From contig OY970261.1 in assembly GCA_963715635.1 (NCBI GenBank), forward strand, positions 682,001 through 746,000: 64,000 bases of DNA, read 5' to 3'. The stretch's first letter is position 1. Each line of letters opens with the position of its first letter. The translations under genes were made by a program, and so were the position numbers. Under the pieces are notes generated by a model. The model searched no databases and had not been told where the DNA came from. It was given only the letters and a program-made list of their open reading frames with translations. The stretch is from JAPKZH01 sp963715635. GTDB taxonomy: Bacteria > Acidobacteriota > Aminicenantia > Aminicenantales > UBA4085. Positions 18,432 through 26,971 of the stretch are shown here, in pieces.

Positions 18432-21074
18432 ATGAAGAAGAGGGGAGTACTCTTGATTGGGATTGTTTTGCTTCTTGCCACAAGTCTTCAACCTCAGGAA
18501 GTCACGGGCAACCTGGAAGGCCGTGTCCTTGACCCCGAAGGGCAGCCGCTTGCCGGAGTTCAGGTTGTTGTCACCGGCGCCGGCCTGCAAGGGGTTCGAG
18601 AGGCGAAGACTGATGAACGAGGCGGCTTTCGCTTTTTCTCTCTGCCAACCGGAGTCTTTAATGTCAAGGTGCATCATGAGGCATTTCGGGATATCGCCCT
18701 GGAGAACGTCCGGGTCAAATTGGGGGGAACCACCTCCCTTGGAGAAATCCGGCTCCAGCAAAAAGTCCTGGAAGCCTACGAAATCGTCGTCTCCGCCGAG
18801 CGTCCGCACATTGATCTGGCGTCTACGGTTTCCGGATCAAACCTCGTTGCGGATACGATCAAAGACCTGCCCGTAGCACGGGACTACCGAAGCATCATGG
18901 CCATTCTTCCGGGCGCTAATCAAAGCTATTATGGCGATGAGGTCAACGTCTCGGGCGCTTCCGGGTCGGAAAACTTGTACTTCATCGATGGAATTGACGT
19001 CTCCGACCCGTATATGCGGTATAAGAACACCAACCTTCCCTACAATTTTGTCAAAGAGATCGAAGTCAAGACCGGCGGCTATGAGGCCGAGTATCGGAGT
19101 TCCCTGGGCGGATTAGTCAATGCTGTGACCTATTCGGGCGGCAATAAATTCAGCGGCCAGCTCTTCGGCTTCTTTACTAACAACAACTTTTCACAGGCGG
19201 CGCTCCGCTCGGAATTAGAGCCGAGCACAGGGAAATTCGCCCAATACGACTTCGGCTTCAGCCTGGGCGGTCCGATCATCCGCGATAAGCTCTGGTTTTT
19301 CGGGGCATATAATCCGACCGTCCAGCGGGAGGATGTCCTTATTCCGGGGCTTAAGTATTACGAGGACAAATTGACCCGCAACATTTTTGCCGGGAAAATA
19401 ACTTGGCAGCCTTCCTCGAGAGCGAATTTCGTTTTTACCGCGATCGGCGATCCCGCCCGGCATTATGCCGTGGGCCTCTTGAATACTGAGGTATCTGAGG
19501 CGTTAAATCCGGACCCAATGCTCACCCAGATTACGGAAGGTGGCTATAACTTTCTGGCCAGTGGAAACTACATGTTCAGCGAGAAGTTCTTTCTAGAAGC
19601 TTCGCTGGCCTATATCACCCGGCGCGACAGAAGCGATCCTGCCACGGACCGGGGAAAAGACGAAATCTTTTTTATTGATGAAGCGGCGGGCAACGTCGTT
19701 TCCGGCGGGAATATCGGAGAGACATACGGGGATAGTTATCAAACGACGGCTTCGTGCAAAGGAACGCTCGTGCTTGGAGATCATATTCTCAAATTAGGTT
19801 TCGAATACCGGGATAATAAGCTTAATTCTTACGCAAACGAACGCTGGGTGTTTGGCTTAGGGGATTATGGATACGTGCTTCAAACATTTAACGAGAGCGG
19901 AACCGTCCACAATCGCATTCCTTCGCTTTTCGCCCAGGATTCCTGGAGGTTTAGCGACCGCCTAGAGCTCAATTTCGGCCTCCGCTGGAGTGGAGAATTC
20001 CTCGTCGCTTCCAATGGCAAAGTCGCCCAGAGGATTACCGATGAATACCAGCCGAGAATTGGCTTAATCTTTCAACCCGGCAGGACCGGATCAAGCAAGA
20101 TTTTCGGCTCATTCGGCCGTTTCTACGAGGAGTTTTCCACTGAACTTATGACGTGGTACCAAATGGAAGGCTCCATTTTTAAGTGGATTTTGTATGACCA
20201 TGATCCGAGATTGGACGCTTCAGGTGGCGTCGTCGGGACCGAAACGAATGGCGAAATACAGCCTGAGGTCAAAGGACTCCAGGGCCAGAACTATGATGAG
20301 TTTACGCTGGGCTACGAGCAAGCCCTGAGCAGCAAATACAAATTTGGCGTCTTGGGAATCTACCGGCACCTCCGGGATGGCGTTGAAGATGGAATGGAAG
20401 GCTACGGAAACCCCGGACGAGCTCCTCTTGAAAATTATCCAAAGATGAAACGCGAATACCTCGGCCTGGAGCTTACGTTCACGAAATCCAGAGGGAAATA
20501 TTTCGATTTCGCGGCCTCCTATACCCTCTCCAGGTCCTATGGCAACTATCCGGGTCTGTTTGCCCAGGATTTAGGCGATTACAGGCCTAACGTCAGCGGG
20601 CAGTTTGACTCTCCCGAGGAAGTGATTCATGCCACCGGGCTTCTGCCGAATGACCGGCCGCATGTTTTTAAATTCTTCGGTTCCTACCGGTCCCCTTTTG
20701 GGCTCTCGGTTGGTGCCTTTTTTATATGGCAGAGCGGCACGCCATTGAGCGAGATAGGAACGCAGACCATGATTCCCGGCTGGATTATGTACTTGGCGCA
20801 GAGAGGCACGGCGGGTCGAACGCCCTCAGTTGCCGATCTCAATCTTCGAGTGACGTATGAGATGAAAAACGTGATTCATACAAAAGTTATCCCGCGGCTC
20901 ATCCTCGACCTCTTTCACATCGGAAGCCAAAGGAAGCCTGTGACATACGAACAACAACACTATTTCGGCGTCGATGAATTCGGCAACCAGACTGACCCTA
21001 ATCCCTTATATATGCATCCCACAGGCTATTTCCCGCCGATGTCAGCCAGGCTGGGGCTGGAAATCAATTTCTGA
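18432..21074 (+). CDS. TonB-dependent receptor with CarboxypepD_reg domain
   Basis: 880 residues with a signal peptide. An N-terminal carboxypeptidase-regulatory-like domain (about 28-110; GNLEGRVLDPEGQPLAGVQV) is followed by a plug (about 130-240; FIDGIDVSDP, VKTGGYEAEYRSSLGGLVN) and a long outer-membrane beta-barrel. It lacks the usual C-terminal aromatic residue pattern of a perfect barrel end but closes in LGLEINF. Such receptors import or bind ligands at the outer membrane; the ligand is unknown. The start is set by GGAGG at 18422 and the signal peptide. The gap to the second kinase is 40 bases, so all three genes may be transcribed together, consistent with kinase-receptor regulation. 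Confidence 0.9.
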   Translation: MKKRGVLLIGIVLLLATSLQPQEVTGNLEGRVLDPEGQPLAGVQVVVTGAGLQGVREAKTDERGGFRFFSLPTGVFNVKVHHEAFRDIALENVRVKLGGTTSLGEIRLQQKVLEAYEIVVSAERPHIDLASTVSGSNLVADTIKDLPVARDYRSIMAILPGANQSYYGDEVNVSGASGSENLYFIDGIDVSDPYMRYKNTNLPYNFVKEIEVKTGGYEAEYRSSLGGLVNAVTYSGGNKFSGQLFGFFTNNNFSQAALRSELEPSTGKFAQYDFGFSLGGPIIRDKLWFFGAYNPTVQREDVLIPGLKYYEDKLTRNIFAGKITWQPSSRANFVFTAIGDPARHYAVGLLNTEVSEALNPDPMLTQITEGGYNFLASGNYMFSEKFFLEASLAYITRRDRSDPATDRGKDEIFFIDEAAGNVVSGGNIGETYGDSYQTTASCKGTLVLGDHILKLGFEYRDNKLNSYANERWVFGLGDYGYVLQTFNESGTVHNRIPSLFAQDSWRFSDRLELNFGLRWSGEFLVASNGKVAQRITDEYQPRIGLIFQPGRTGSSKIFGSFGRFYEEFSTELMTWYQMEGSIFKWILYDHDPRLDASGGVVGTETNGEIQPEVKGLQGQNYDEFTLGYEQALSSKYKFGVLGIYRHLRDGVEDGMEGYGNPGRAPLENYPKMKREYLGLELTFTKSRGKYFDFAASYTLSRSYGNYPGLFAQDLGDYRPNVSGQFDSPEEVIHATGLLPNDRPHVFKFFGSYRSPFGLSVGAFFIWQSGTPLSEIGTQTMIPGWIMYLAQRGTAGRTPSVADLNLRVTYEMKNVIHTKVIPRLILDLFHIGSQRKPVTYEQQHYFGVDEFGNQTDPNPLYMHPTGYFPPMSARLGLEINF

Positions 21075-21349
21075 GCCCGGCCCCATAAAGGATCAGGTCT
21101 AGAATTTCATCTGGATCGCGCCGGAATCCCCTCCAGATTAGCAGAGGAGATCGTTCAATTTTCGGAGGAATTTTAGCCGTTCAAGGGACTACTGAAGCCA
21201 AATGGCTGACGACGAATAATCGGCAATAAACGCAGGCGTTCTCCCAGCTAAACGATCCAAATCTCGATTTTCCCCGACAACGAATCGCCCATCTGGGTTG
21301 TCCTGGCCGCAAATGTTTTTTCGATTGGTATTACTATTTGCAATATTAC

Positions 21350-21378
21350 TTGCATTTGGTAATTCTTGGAGCTATAAT
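21350..21378 (+). promoter_or_regulatory. Near-consensus sigma70 promoter, probably leaderless transcript
   Basis: TTGCAT (21350-21355), 17-base spacer, TATAAT (21373-21378). The only sensible start codon of the ATPase (21388) is 9 bases after the -10, where transcription would begin, and no ribosome-binding site is possible. This indicates a leaderless mRNA. Confidence 0.6.
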
Positions 21379-21387
21379 CCAAGCGCC

Positions 21388-22560
21388 ATGATTAAAACCC
21401 GTCATTTCTGGCTGAATCTGACCGAGCAATCTTGGAAGAAGAAGTCCGTTCTCTGGCTCTCCGGCGTCAGACGAGTCGGGAAGACATTCCTCTGCCAGTC
21501 CTTGCCCGACACGGAATATTTCGATTGCGAGCTGCCTCGGACCCGCCGTCTTCTGGAAGATCCCGAAAGTTTCCTCGATAGCCGGAAGGGAAAAAGGCTG
21601 ATTCTCGACGAGATTCATCGCCTGGCCAATCCATCTGAGGTTCTTAAGATCGCAGCCGATCATTTTCCCGATATCAAGATTATCGCCACCGGCTCGTCCA
21701 CGCTCGGGGCCTCCTCCAAATTCAGGGATACGTTGACCGGTCGCAAAGTCGAAATCTGGCTCACGCCCATGATTTCTGACGACTTGAAGGATTTTGGCCG
21801 CGCCGATATGAAGCACCGCCTGCACCGCGGCGGACTGCCGCCTTTCTTCCTGGCTGAGGGGAGCCCTGAACGTGAATTCCAAGAATGGATGGATGCATAT
21901 TGGGCTAAGGACATCCAGGAACTCTTCCGTCTCGAACGCCGCTACTCATTTACCCGCTTCTGCGAACTCCTTTTTGCGCAGAGCGGAGGAGTGTTCGAGG
22001 CCACCAAGTTTTCCAAGCTGTGCGAAGCGAGCCGCACGACGATCAGCAACTATCTAGCGATTCTTGAGGCCACGTTCGTCGTTCATGTGATCCGGCCCTT
22101 CAGTACTCACCGCGCCACCGAAATCATTTCTGCGCCAAAGGTTTACGGCTTCGACACTGGATTTGTCTGTCATTATAAGGGATGGGAAACCCTTCGTTCT
22201 GAAGACCTCGGACTCCTCTGGGAGCATTATGTACTGAACGAAATTCATGCCAAGCGTCAAAATCGAGACATCCGAACATGGCGCGACAAGCAGCGCCATG
22301 AAATCGATTTTATTTTACAGAGGAATCCCCGGGAGATCACCGCCATCGAATGCAAATGGTCGGCCGGCCAATTTGACCCGGCCAACCTCAAGGTTTTTCG
22401 TCGGTTGTACCCCCAGGGGCCCAACTTTGTTGTGGCCCAGGATATTGACCGAACATACCGACGGGATTATCGAGGAACGAAGGTAGATTTTGTCGGTCTC
22501 GCGGGCTTGATATCGGCTCTCTGCCGAGGAAGTCGCTTAAGCCATCATGGACATAGCTGA
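21388..22560 (+). CDS. AAA_14/DUF4143 ATPase
   Basis: 390 residues from the ATG at 21388. Walker A is LSGVRRVGKTFL and Walker B is LILDEIHRL. A sensor segment (IIATGSSTLG) is followed by a winged-helix region and the C-terminal DUF4143 domain, which has a PD-(D/E)XK-like pattern (HEIDFIL, AIECKW). The family is widespread and often laterally transferred; its biochemical role is unsettled. The frame is open upstream to 21298, but that extension runs over the promoter, so the later start is preferred. It is the last gene of the island, 45 bases from the right direct repeat. Confidence 0.88.
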   Translation: MIKTRHFWLNLTEQSWKKKSVLWLSGVRRVGKTFLCQSLPDTEYFDCELPRTRRLLEDPESFLDSRKGKRLILDEIHRLANPSEVLKIAADHFPDIKIIATGSSTLGASSKFRDTLTGRKVEIWLTPMISDDLKDFGRADMKHRLHRGGLPPFFLAEGSPEREFQEWMDAYWAKDIQELFRLERRYSFTRFCELLFAQSGGVFEATKFSKLCEASRTTISNYLAILEATFVVHVIRPFSTHRATEIISAPKVYGFDTGFVCHYKGWETLRSEDLGLLWEHYVLNEIHAKRQNRDIRTWRDKQRHEIDFILQRNPREITAIECKWSAGQFDPANLKVFRRLYPQGPNFVVAQDIDRTYRRDYRGTKVDFVGLAGLISALCRGSRLSHHGHS

Positions 22561-22605
22561 GGCGTCTACGCCATAATCTGTCAACGCGCAAAGCGAACAC
22601 ATTCA

Positions 22606-22667
22606 GGGGGCGGAATCATTGATTAGAGCACGAGCGTGATCATGGCAATGCTGCAGGCCGCCACGAC
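22606..22667. repeat. 62-bp direct repeat, right copy (island boundary)
   Basis: Identical to 12373-12434. Here the yeiH-family part is the real 3' end of that gene, and the mnmA part is a 21-base orphan tail. Similarity beyond the end fades within 7 bases. Confidence 0.92.
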
Positions 22668-23627
22668 TACCGCGCCGATGAGCCCGACAATTAGCGGCTT
22701 GATCCCCACAGATTTAAAAGCCTTGAAGACGGTGTTCAAACCGATCCCCGCCATAGAGATGATGATCAAAAACTTTCCCAGCCAGGTCAGACCGTCAACG
22801 CCGGCCTTGGAGAAATAGCCCGCCGTATTGAGTCCGGCCATAATGAAATACCCGAATAAAAACCAGGGAAAGGCTTTGGCCCAATTCACGTGCTTCTTTT
22901 CCTTTTTCGCTTCTTCAAGTGTGGCGCGCGTGAACCAGGCGGCGATCAGGAAGGCCAGGGGCGCCATAAAACAGTTACGGACAAGCTTGACGGCTGTGGC
23001 CGTCTTTCCGGCCAAATCCGAAAAGATGAACCCGGCTCCCACGACCTGGGGTGTGGCGTGGATGGCCGTGCCCGCGAACACGCCGAAGGCGATATCGCCC
23101 ACGCCCATCGCCTGGGCAATTTTCGGATAAAGAAGAATGGCCACCAGGCCCCAGAGCGTGATCGTGCCGATGGCATAGCTCGTTTCCTCTTCCTTGGCCT
23201 TGATCAGGGGTGCCGTGATGGCGATGGCCGAGCCACCGCAGATGGTCGTGCCGACAGAGAGCAGGGTGGAAAGAGTCGGGGGGAGCCTGAAAAGCCTGCC
23301 GAGAGCATAAATCACGAAATAGCTGACCACCATCGTCACCAGAATAATGGAGAGCATTTGTGCGCCCTGCGAGCGCAGGTCCTTGAAATTCAGCGTGGCC
23401 CCGATGAGGACGACGCCCCAGATCAGGAACTTTTCAAATGATTTAATGCCGGCGTGAAATAGTTTGGGAACCAGCCCCAGATTCCTGGCCAGGATTCCCA
23501 GCACGACAGCGATGGCGGTGGCTTCCAGCGGATGTTTTCCTCCCGCCACGATCAAGTTGGAAAGATACATGGATATGACACCGACGGCCGCCATGAGGAT
23601 CCAGCCGGGGATGTATTCTTTGTACAT
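22623..23627 (-). CDS. YeiH/UPF0324 family membrane protein (putative sulphate exporter)
   Basis: 334 residues with about 10 hydrophobic membrane segments. The motifs GTTICGGSAIAI, AGTAIHATPQVVGAG and FLIWGVVLIG are characteristic of PF03601 (Cons_hypoth698). The family is annotated as putative sulphate exporters; function is not proven. The last 44 bases are duplicated at the far end of the island. It has its own promoter at 23662-23691, and AAGGA before the ATG. Confidence 0.9.
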   Translation of the reverse strand: MYKEYIPGWILMAAVGVISMYLSNLIVAGGKHPLEATAIAVVLGILARNLGLVPKLFHAGIKSFEKFLIWGVVLIGATLNFKDLRSQGAQMLSIILVTMVVSYFVIYALGRLFRLPPTLSTLLSVGTTICGGSAIAITAPLIKAKEEETSYAIGTITLWGLVAILLYPKIAQAMGVGDIAFGVFAGTAIHATPQVVGAGFIFSDLAGKTATAVKLVRNCFMAPLAFLIAAWFTRATLEEAKKEKKHVNWAKAFPWFLFGYFIMAGLNTAGYFSKAGVDGLTWLGKFLIIISMAGIGLNTVFKAFKSVGIKPLIVGLIGAVVVAACSIAMITLVL

Positions 23628-23661
23628 GGTTTTTCCTTTATCCGGGGATGAAGAATGGGCT

Positions 23662-23691
23662 ATTCTAATGAGCCGGTCATCCTGATGTCAA
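23662..23691 (-). promoter_or_regulatory. Sigma70-type promoter for the yeiH-family gene
   Basis: Minus strand: TTGACA (23691-23686), 18-base spacer, TAGAAT (23667-23662), 35 bases before the start codon. Confidence 0.6.
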
Positions 23692-23787
23692 GGAGAGACT
23701 GATTTGAAAACCAGGGGCGGATGGGCGGCCTCCTAGATGGGGGGCAGAGCGACTCTATCATACAGCCCTCCATGCCATCCCGGGCTC

Positions 23788-23817
23788 TTGACATACCATA
23801 GGGGGGTATGGTATATT
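23788..23817 (+). promoter_or_regulatory. csoR promoter with overlapping CsoR-type operator
   Basis: TTGACA (23788-23793) and TATATT (23812-23817) are 18 bases apart, and the spacer is almost entirely an inverted repeat, TACCATA-GGGGGG-TATGGTA. G/C tracts flanked by TA-rich arms are typical of CsoR sites. Binding of the apo-repressor would block RNA polymerase; Cu(I) would release it. The csoR start is 21 bases downstream. Confidence 0.75.
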
Positions 23818-23837
23818 AGGAGAAAGAGACCTAAAAC

Positions 23838-24125
23838 ATGACAAAAGCCAATCCTTCGCATCTCGAGGAACTCGGGCGCCTGAAAAAGATCGAAGGCCAG
23901 ATCAAGGGCGTTCAAAAAATGATCCAGGACGGCCGCTATTGCATCGATATCTTGACCCAGTTGAGCTCGATCGTGGGGGCGATCAAAAGCGTTGAAGAGA
24001 ATATCATCAACCGCCACCTCCGAACATGCGTGGCGGACTCATTAGTCGATCGCGGCCGCAAGGAAAGAGAGAAAAAAGTCCAGGAGGTCATCGACATCCT
24101 TATCAAATTCAGGAAACACGGATAA
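23838..24125 (+). CDS. csoR: CsoR/RcnR-family copper-sensing repressor
   Basis: 95 residues, all-helical family. The Cu(I) ligands Cys-His-Cys are in the expected places: Cys 35 (YCIDILTQ), His 60 and Cys 64 (NRHLRTC). GRLKKIEGQIKGVQKM is the typical N-terminal helix. With copA 14 bases downstream and an operator over its own promoter, it very likely represses the cassette until copper accumulates. Ni/Co sensors of this family have a different N-terminal ligand set, so copper is favoured. Confidence 0.92.
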   Translation: MTKANPSHLEELGRLKKIEGQIKGVQKMIQDGRYCIDILTQLSSIVGAIKSVEENIINRHLRTCVADSLVDRGRKEREKKVQEVIDILIKFRKHG

Positions 24126-24138
24126 AAGGAGATTTCCA

Positions 24139-26379
24139 ATGGCTATTGATATCCTTATTGAAGGGATTGTCTGCGCTTCCTGCGTCCAGAAAATCGAATC
24201 GGCCCTTCTTGAGAAAAAGGGTGTTCTCAAGGCATCCGTCAACTTGGCGACCGGCAAGGCCAGGGTGGAGTATCTCCCGACGGAGATTGGTGTCGAGGAG
24301 ATATGGACGACCATCGAATCGGCAGGCTACAAAGTGATCAAGCTTTCGGGAGAGCTCGATGAGGACTTCGAGCTGAAGGCCCGAGAACAGGAGTATAAGA
24401 AGCTCAGGCGAAAATTCTTCATCGGCCTGGCCTTCAGCATCGTCATTTTTATCGGGAGCTCCCCCCATTTCTTTCCGTGGATTCCCTCGCTTCTCAATAA
24501 CTATGTTCTCCTCTGGGCCCTGACCACGCCCGTCCAGTTCTGGATCGGCGGGCAGTTTTACAGGGGCGCCTGGGGCGCATTTAAGCACAGGAACGCCGAC
24601 ATGAATACGCTGATTGCCGTCGGCACATCGGCCGCCTATCTTTATAGCGTGGCGGCGACCGTTGTCCCGTCGTTTTTCAGGGCCGGCAACCTCCAGCCGG
24701 ATGTCTACTTCGACACTTCGGCGGTGATTATCACTTTGATCCTTTTTGGGCGGATGCTCGAAGCCAGGGCGAAAGGGCAGACGTCCGAAGCCATTAAAAA
24801 GCTCATCGGGCTTCAGCCGAAAACGGCCCGCGTCATCCGCGAGGGCAGGGAAGTGGATACTCCCGTTAAAGAAGTCCTGGCCGGAGATATCGTGGTGGTC
24901 CGGCCGGGCGAAAAGATACCGGTCGATGGGATCGTGACCAAAGGAAGGTCGTCTGTCGATGAATCGATGATCACCGGCGAAAGCATGCCCGTCAAGAAAG
25001 AAGAAGGGGTCGAGGTCATCGGGGCCACGATCAACAAAACGGGAAGCTTCGAATTCCGGGCGACCAAGGTCGGCAAGAACACCGCGCTGGCCCAGATCAT
25101 CCGGCTCGTCCAGGAGGCCCAGGGCTCCAAGGCCCCGATCCAAAGGATGGCCGATGTCATCGCCGGCTATTTTGTTCCGATTGTCCTGTCGATCGCGATC
25201 CTCACCTTCGTCGTCTGGTTTGATTTCGGGCCCCGCCCCGGCTTGACCTTCGCCCTGTTGAATTTTGTGGCCGTGATGATCATTGCCTGTCCCTGCGCCT
25301 TGGGCCTGGCCACGCCGACGGCGGTCATGGTCGGGACTGGAAAAGGCGCCGAAAACGGGATCCTGATCAAGGGCGGCGAAAGTTTGGAAACGGCCCACAA
25401 GGTAACCACCGTTGTTTTTGATAAAACGGGAACCCTGACCAAGGGTGAGCCCGAGGTGACGGACATCCTGGCCCTGGCTCCGTTTTCTGAAGAAGAAATA
25501 TTGCGGCTCGCCGCGAGCGCGGAAAAGACATCCGAACATCCGCTCGGCGAAGCCATCTTCAAGAAGGCCGATGAAAAAGGCTTGGCCATAGACACAGCCA
25601 AGAATTTTCAAGCTTTGGAAGGCCTGGGAATCGAGGCCGAGATCGAAGGGAAAAGGGTTCTCGTCGGGAATGAAAAGCTGATGGAGCAGCGCGGGATCGC
25701 TTCGGGGCCGCTCACCGGGAAAGCGCACGAGCTGTCTCTCGAAGCTAAAACGCCCGTTTATCTGGCCGTTGACGGCCGGCTGGCGGGGCTGCTGGCCATT
25801 GCGGACATATTGAAAGAGAATTCTGCCAATGCCGTCCGAAGATTAAAAAAGCTGGGGCTCCAAGTGATTATGTTGACGGGCGACAACCGGAGGACCGCAG
25901 CGGCCATCGCTGGCAAAGCGGGAATCGAAACAGTCCTTCCCGAGCTCCTTCCCGCAGACAAGGTCCGCGAGATCAAGAATCTCCAGGAGGCGGGGAAGAG
26001 GGTGGCCATGGTCGGCGACGGGATCAACGACGCTCCGGCTCTGGCCCAAGCGGATATCGGCATCGCCATCGGCTCGGGCACGGACGTGGCCATGGAAGCC
26101 GCGGACATCACCCTGATCAAAGACGACCTGAATGGCGTGGCCAACGCCATCGACTTGAGCCAGAGGACCATCCGCACCATCAAGCAGAATCTCTTCTGGG
26201 CTTTTATCTATAATACGATCGGCATCCCGGTCGCCGCCGGCATCCTTTACCCGTTTTTCGGCATCCTCCTCAACCCCATTCTGGCTTCGGCGGCGATGGC
26301 CTTCAGCTCGGTGTCCGTCGTCTCCAATTCGCTGCGGCTGAAGCGGATGAAGCTGAACGCCTCAGGAGGAGGGAAATGA
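24139..26379 (+). CDS. copA: Cu(I)-exporting P1B-type ATPase
   Basis: 746 residues. One N-terminal heavy-metal domain has GIVCASC (Cys 12, 15). The pump core shows TGES, the membrane CPC motif (about residue 382), DKTGT phosphorylation site (about 427), SEHPLG and GDGINDAPAL (about 626). YNTIGIP and MAFSSVSVVSNSLRL in the last membrane helices fit Cu(I) rather than Zn/Cd specificity. It removes Cu(I) from the cytoplasm. The gene follows csoR and overlaps the next small gene by four bases. Confidence 0.96.
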   Translation: MAIDILIEGIVCASCVQKIESALLEKKGVLKASVNLATGKARVEYLPTEIGVEEIWTTIESAGYKVIKLSGELDEDFELKAREQEYKKLRRKFFIGLAFSIVIFIGSSPHFFPWIPSLLNNYVLLWALTTPVQFWIGGQFYRGAWGAFKHRNADMNTLIAVGTSAAYLYSVAATVVPSFFRAGNLQPDVYFDTSAVIITLILFGRMLEARAKGQTSEAIKKLIGLQPKTARVIREGREVDTPVKEVLAGDIVVVRPGEKIPVDGIVTKGRSSVDESMITGESMPVKKEEGVEVIGATINKTGSFEFRATKVGKNTALAQIIRLVQEAQGSKAPIQRMADVIAGYFVPIVLSIAILTFVVWFDFGPRPGLTFALLNFVAVMIIACPCALGLATPTAVMVGTGKGAENGILIKGGESLETAHKVTTVVFDKTGTLTKGEPEVTDILALAPFSEEEILRLAASAEKTSEHPLGEAIFKKADEKGLAIDTAKNFQALEGLGIEAEIEGKRVLVGNEKLMEQRGIASGPLTGKAHELSLEAKTPVYLAVDGRLAGLLAIADILKENSANAVRRLKKLGLQVIMLTGDNRRTAAAIAGKAGIETVLPELLPADKVREIKNLQEAGKRVAMVGDGINDAPALAQADIGIAIGSGTDVAMEAADITLIKDDLNGVANAIDLSQRTIRTIKQNLFWAFIYNTIGIPVAAGILYPFFGILLNPILASAAMAFSSVSVVSNSLRLKRMKLNASGGGK

Positions 26380-26468
26380 TGGGAAAAATGATTGTCACGA
26401 TCGCCGGTCTGGCCCTCGTCCTCTTCGTCAATTGGTATTTCTTCCTGTCCAAAAAAAAGAAGACCTGA
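26376..26468 (+). CDS. 30-residue single-span membrane peptide after copA
   Basis: The start ATG overlaps the copA stop (ATGA), a sign of translational coupling. The peptide has a hydrophobic span (VTIAGLALVLFVNWYFF) and ends in a Lys-rich tail, so it should insert with its C-terminus in the cytoplasm. GGAGGAGGG precedes it within copA. It resembles small CcoS/FixS-like or cupredoxin-leader membrane segments near copper pumps, but is too short to assign. A second ATG immediately follows the first. Confidence 0.6.
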   Translation: MMGKMIVTIAGLALVLFVNWYFFLSKKKKT

Positions 26469-26469
26469 C

Positions 26470-26863
26470 GGACACTCTTGGAGGAGGACCCTTTCAAAGG
26501 TTCCCCCTCCAACGGGCGGCGGGAATACCCGCCGGCCCTGCTACCCCTCCAAGGAGCATCCTCCCATGAATTCATTGCCTAATGCTCCTTGGAAGGAAGG
26601 CAGCGAACAAGGCGAGCGTTGGAAGGAAACCCTAGGCAAGGGTTTCCTTCCAAGAGTGTCCCCCCTGAAGATTCATTGCCTCATGCTCCTTGGAAGGAAG
26701 GCAGCGAGCAAGGCGAGCGTTGGAAGGAAACCCTAGGCAAGGGTTTCCTTCCAAGAGTGTCCCCCCTGAAGATTCATTGCCTCATGCTCCTTGGAAGGAA
26801 GGCAGCGAGCAAGGCGAGCGTTGGAAGGAAACCCTAGGCAAGGGTTTCCTTCCAAGAGTGTCC
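26470..26863. repeat. Array of 101-bp palindromic repeats (one inverted, three direct units)
   Basis: Starts two bases after the small membrane gene. An inverted, diverged unit (26470-26567) is followed by three head-to-tail units with anchors at 26568, 26670 and 26771 (period 101-102). Each unit holds a perfect 15-bp hairpin, TTGGAAGGAAACCCT with its complement around AGGCA, and a GC-rich stretch GCAGCGAGCAAGGCGAGCG. Open frames inside are repeats, not genes. This explains the 503-base gap before the YHS gene. Confidence 0.88.
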
Positions 26864-26864
26864 C

Positions 26865-26892
26865 TTGACTATTTTTATCATTTAAGTAGAAT
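26865..26892 (+). promoter_or_regulatory. Sigma70-type promoter for the YHS gene
   Basis: TTGACT (26865-26870), 16-base spacer, TAGAAT (26887-26892), immediately after the repeat array and 79 bases before the start codon. Confidence 0.5.
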
Positions 26893-26971
26893 ATAAAGGT
26901 TCGGCTTGCCTGTTTGACTGTGTCTTGGAGGCAGGTCCGGCCCCGAAAAACAATAAATATTGGAGGTTCGA

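Larger units (their letters stand above)
12435..22605. mobile_element. 10.2-kb inserted island bounded by 62-bp direct repeats
   Basis: Removing this stretch plus one repeat copy would restore mnmA and the yeiH-family gene as convergent neighbours with overlapping stops. Both genes are intact, as when an element integrates at a gene end and regenerates it. The contents are four plus-strand genes: two zinc-ribbon Ser/Thr kinases, a TonB-dependent receptor and a DUF4143 ATPase. No integrase, transposase or plasmid gene is seen, so mobility is inferred from the boundaries only. A single crossover, a decayed element, or a chimeric metagenome assembly joined at a short repeat are alternatives. Confidence 0.65.

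Noticed and set aside
12435..22605. Integrase or transposase gene in the island
   Set aside because: All four coding regions were examined; none has recombinase motifs. The DUF4143 ATPase is not a recombinase.
24109..25728. 539-codon minus-strand open frame
   Set aside because: Antisense to copA, whose motifs are complete; codon bias creates the shadow.
26392..26896. Overlapping open frames in the copper-side array
   Set aside because: They translate the 101-bp repeats and repeat themselves.
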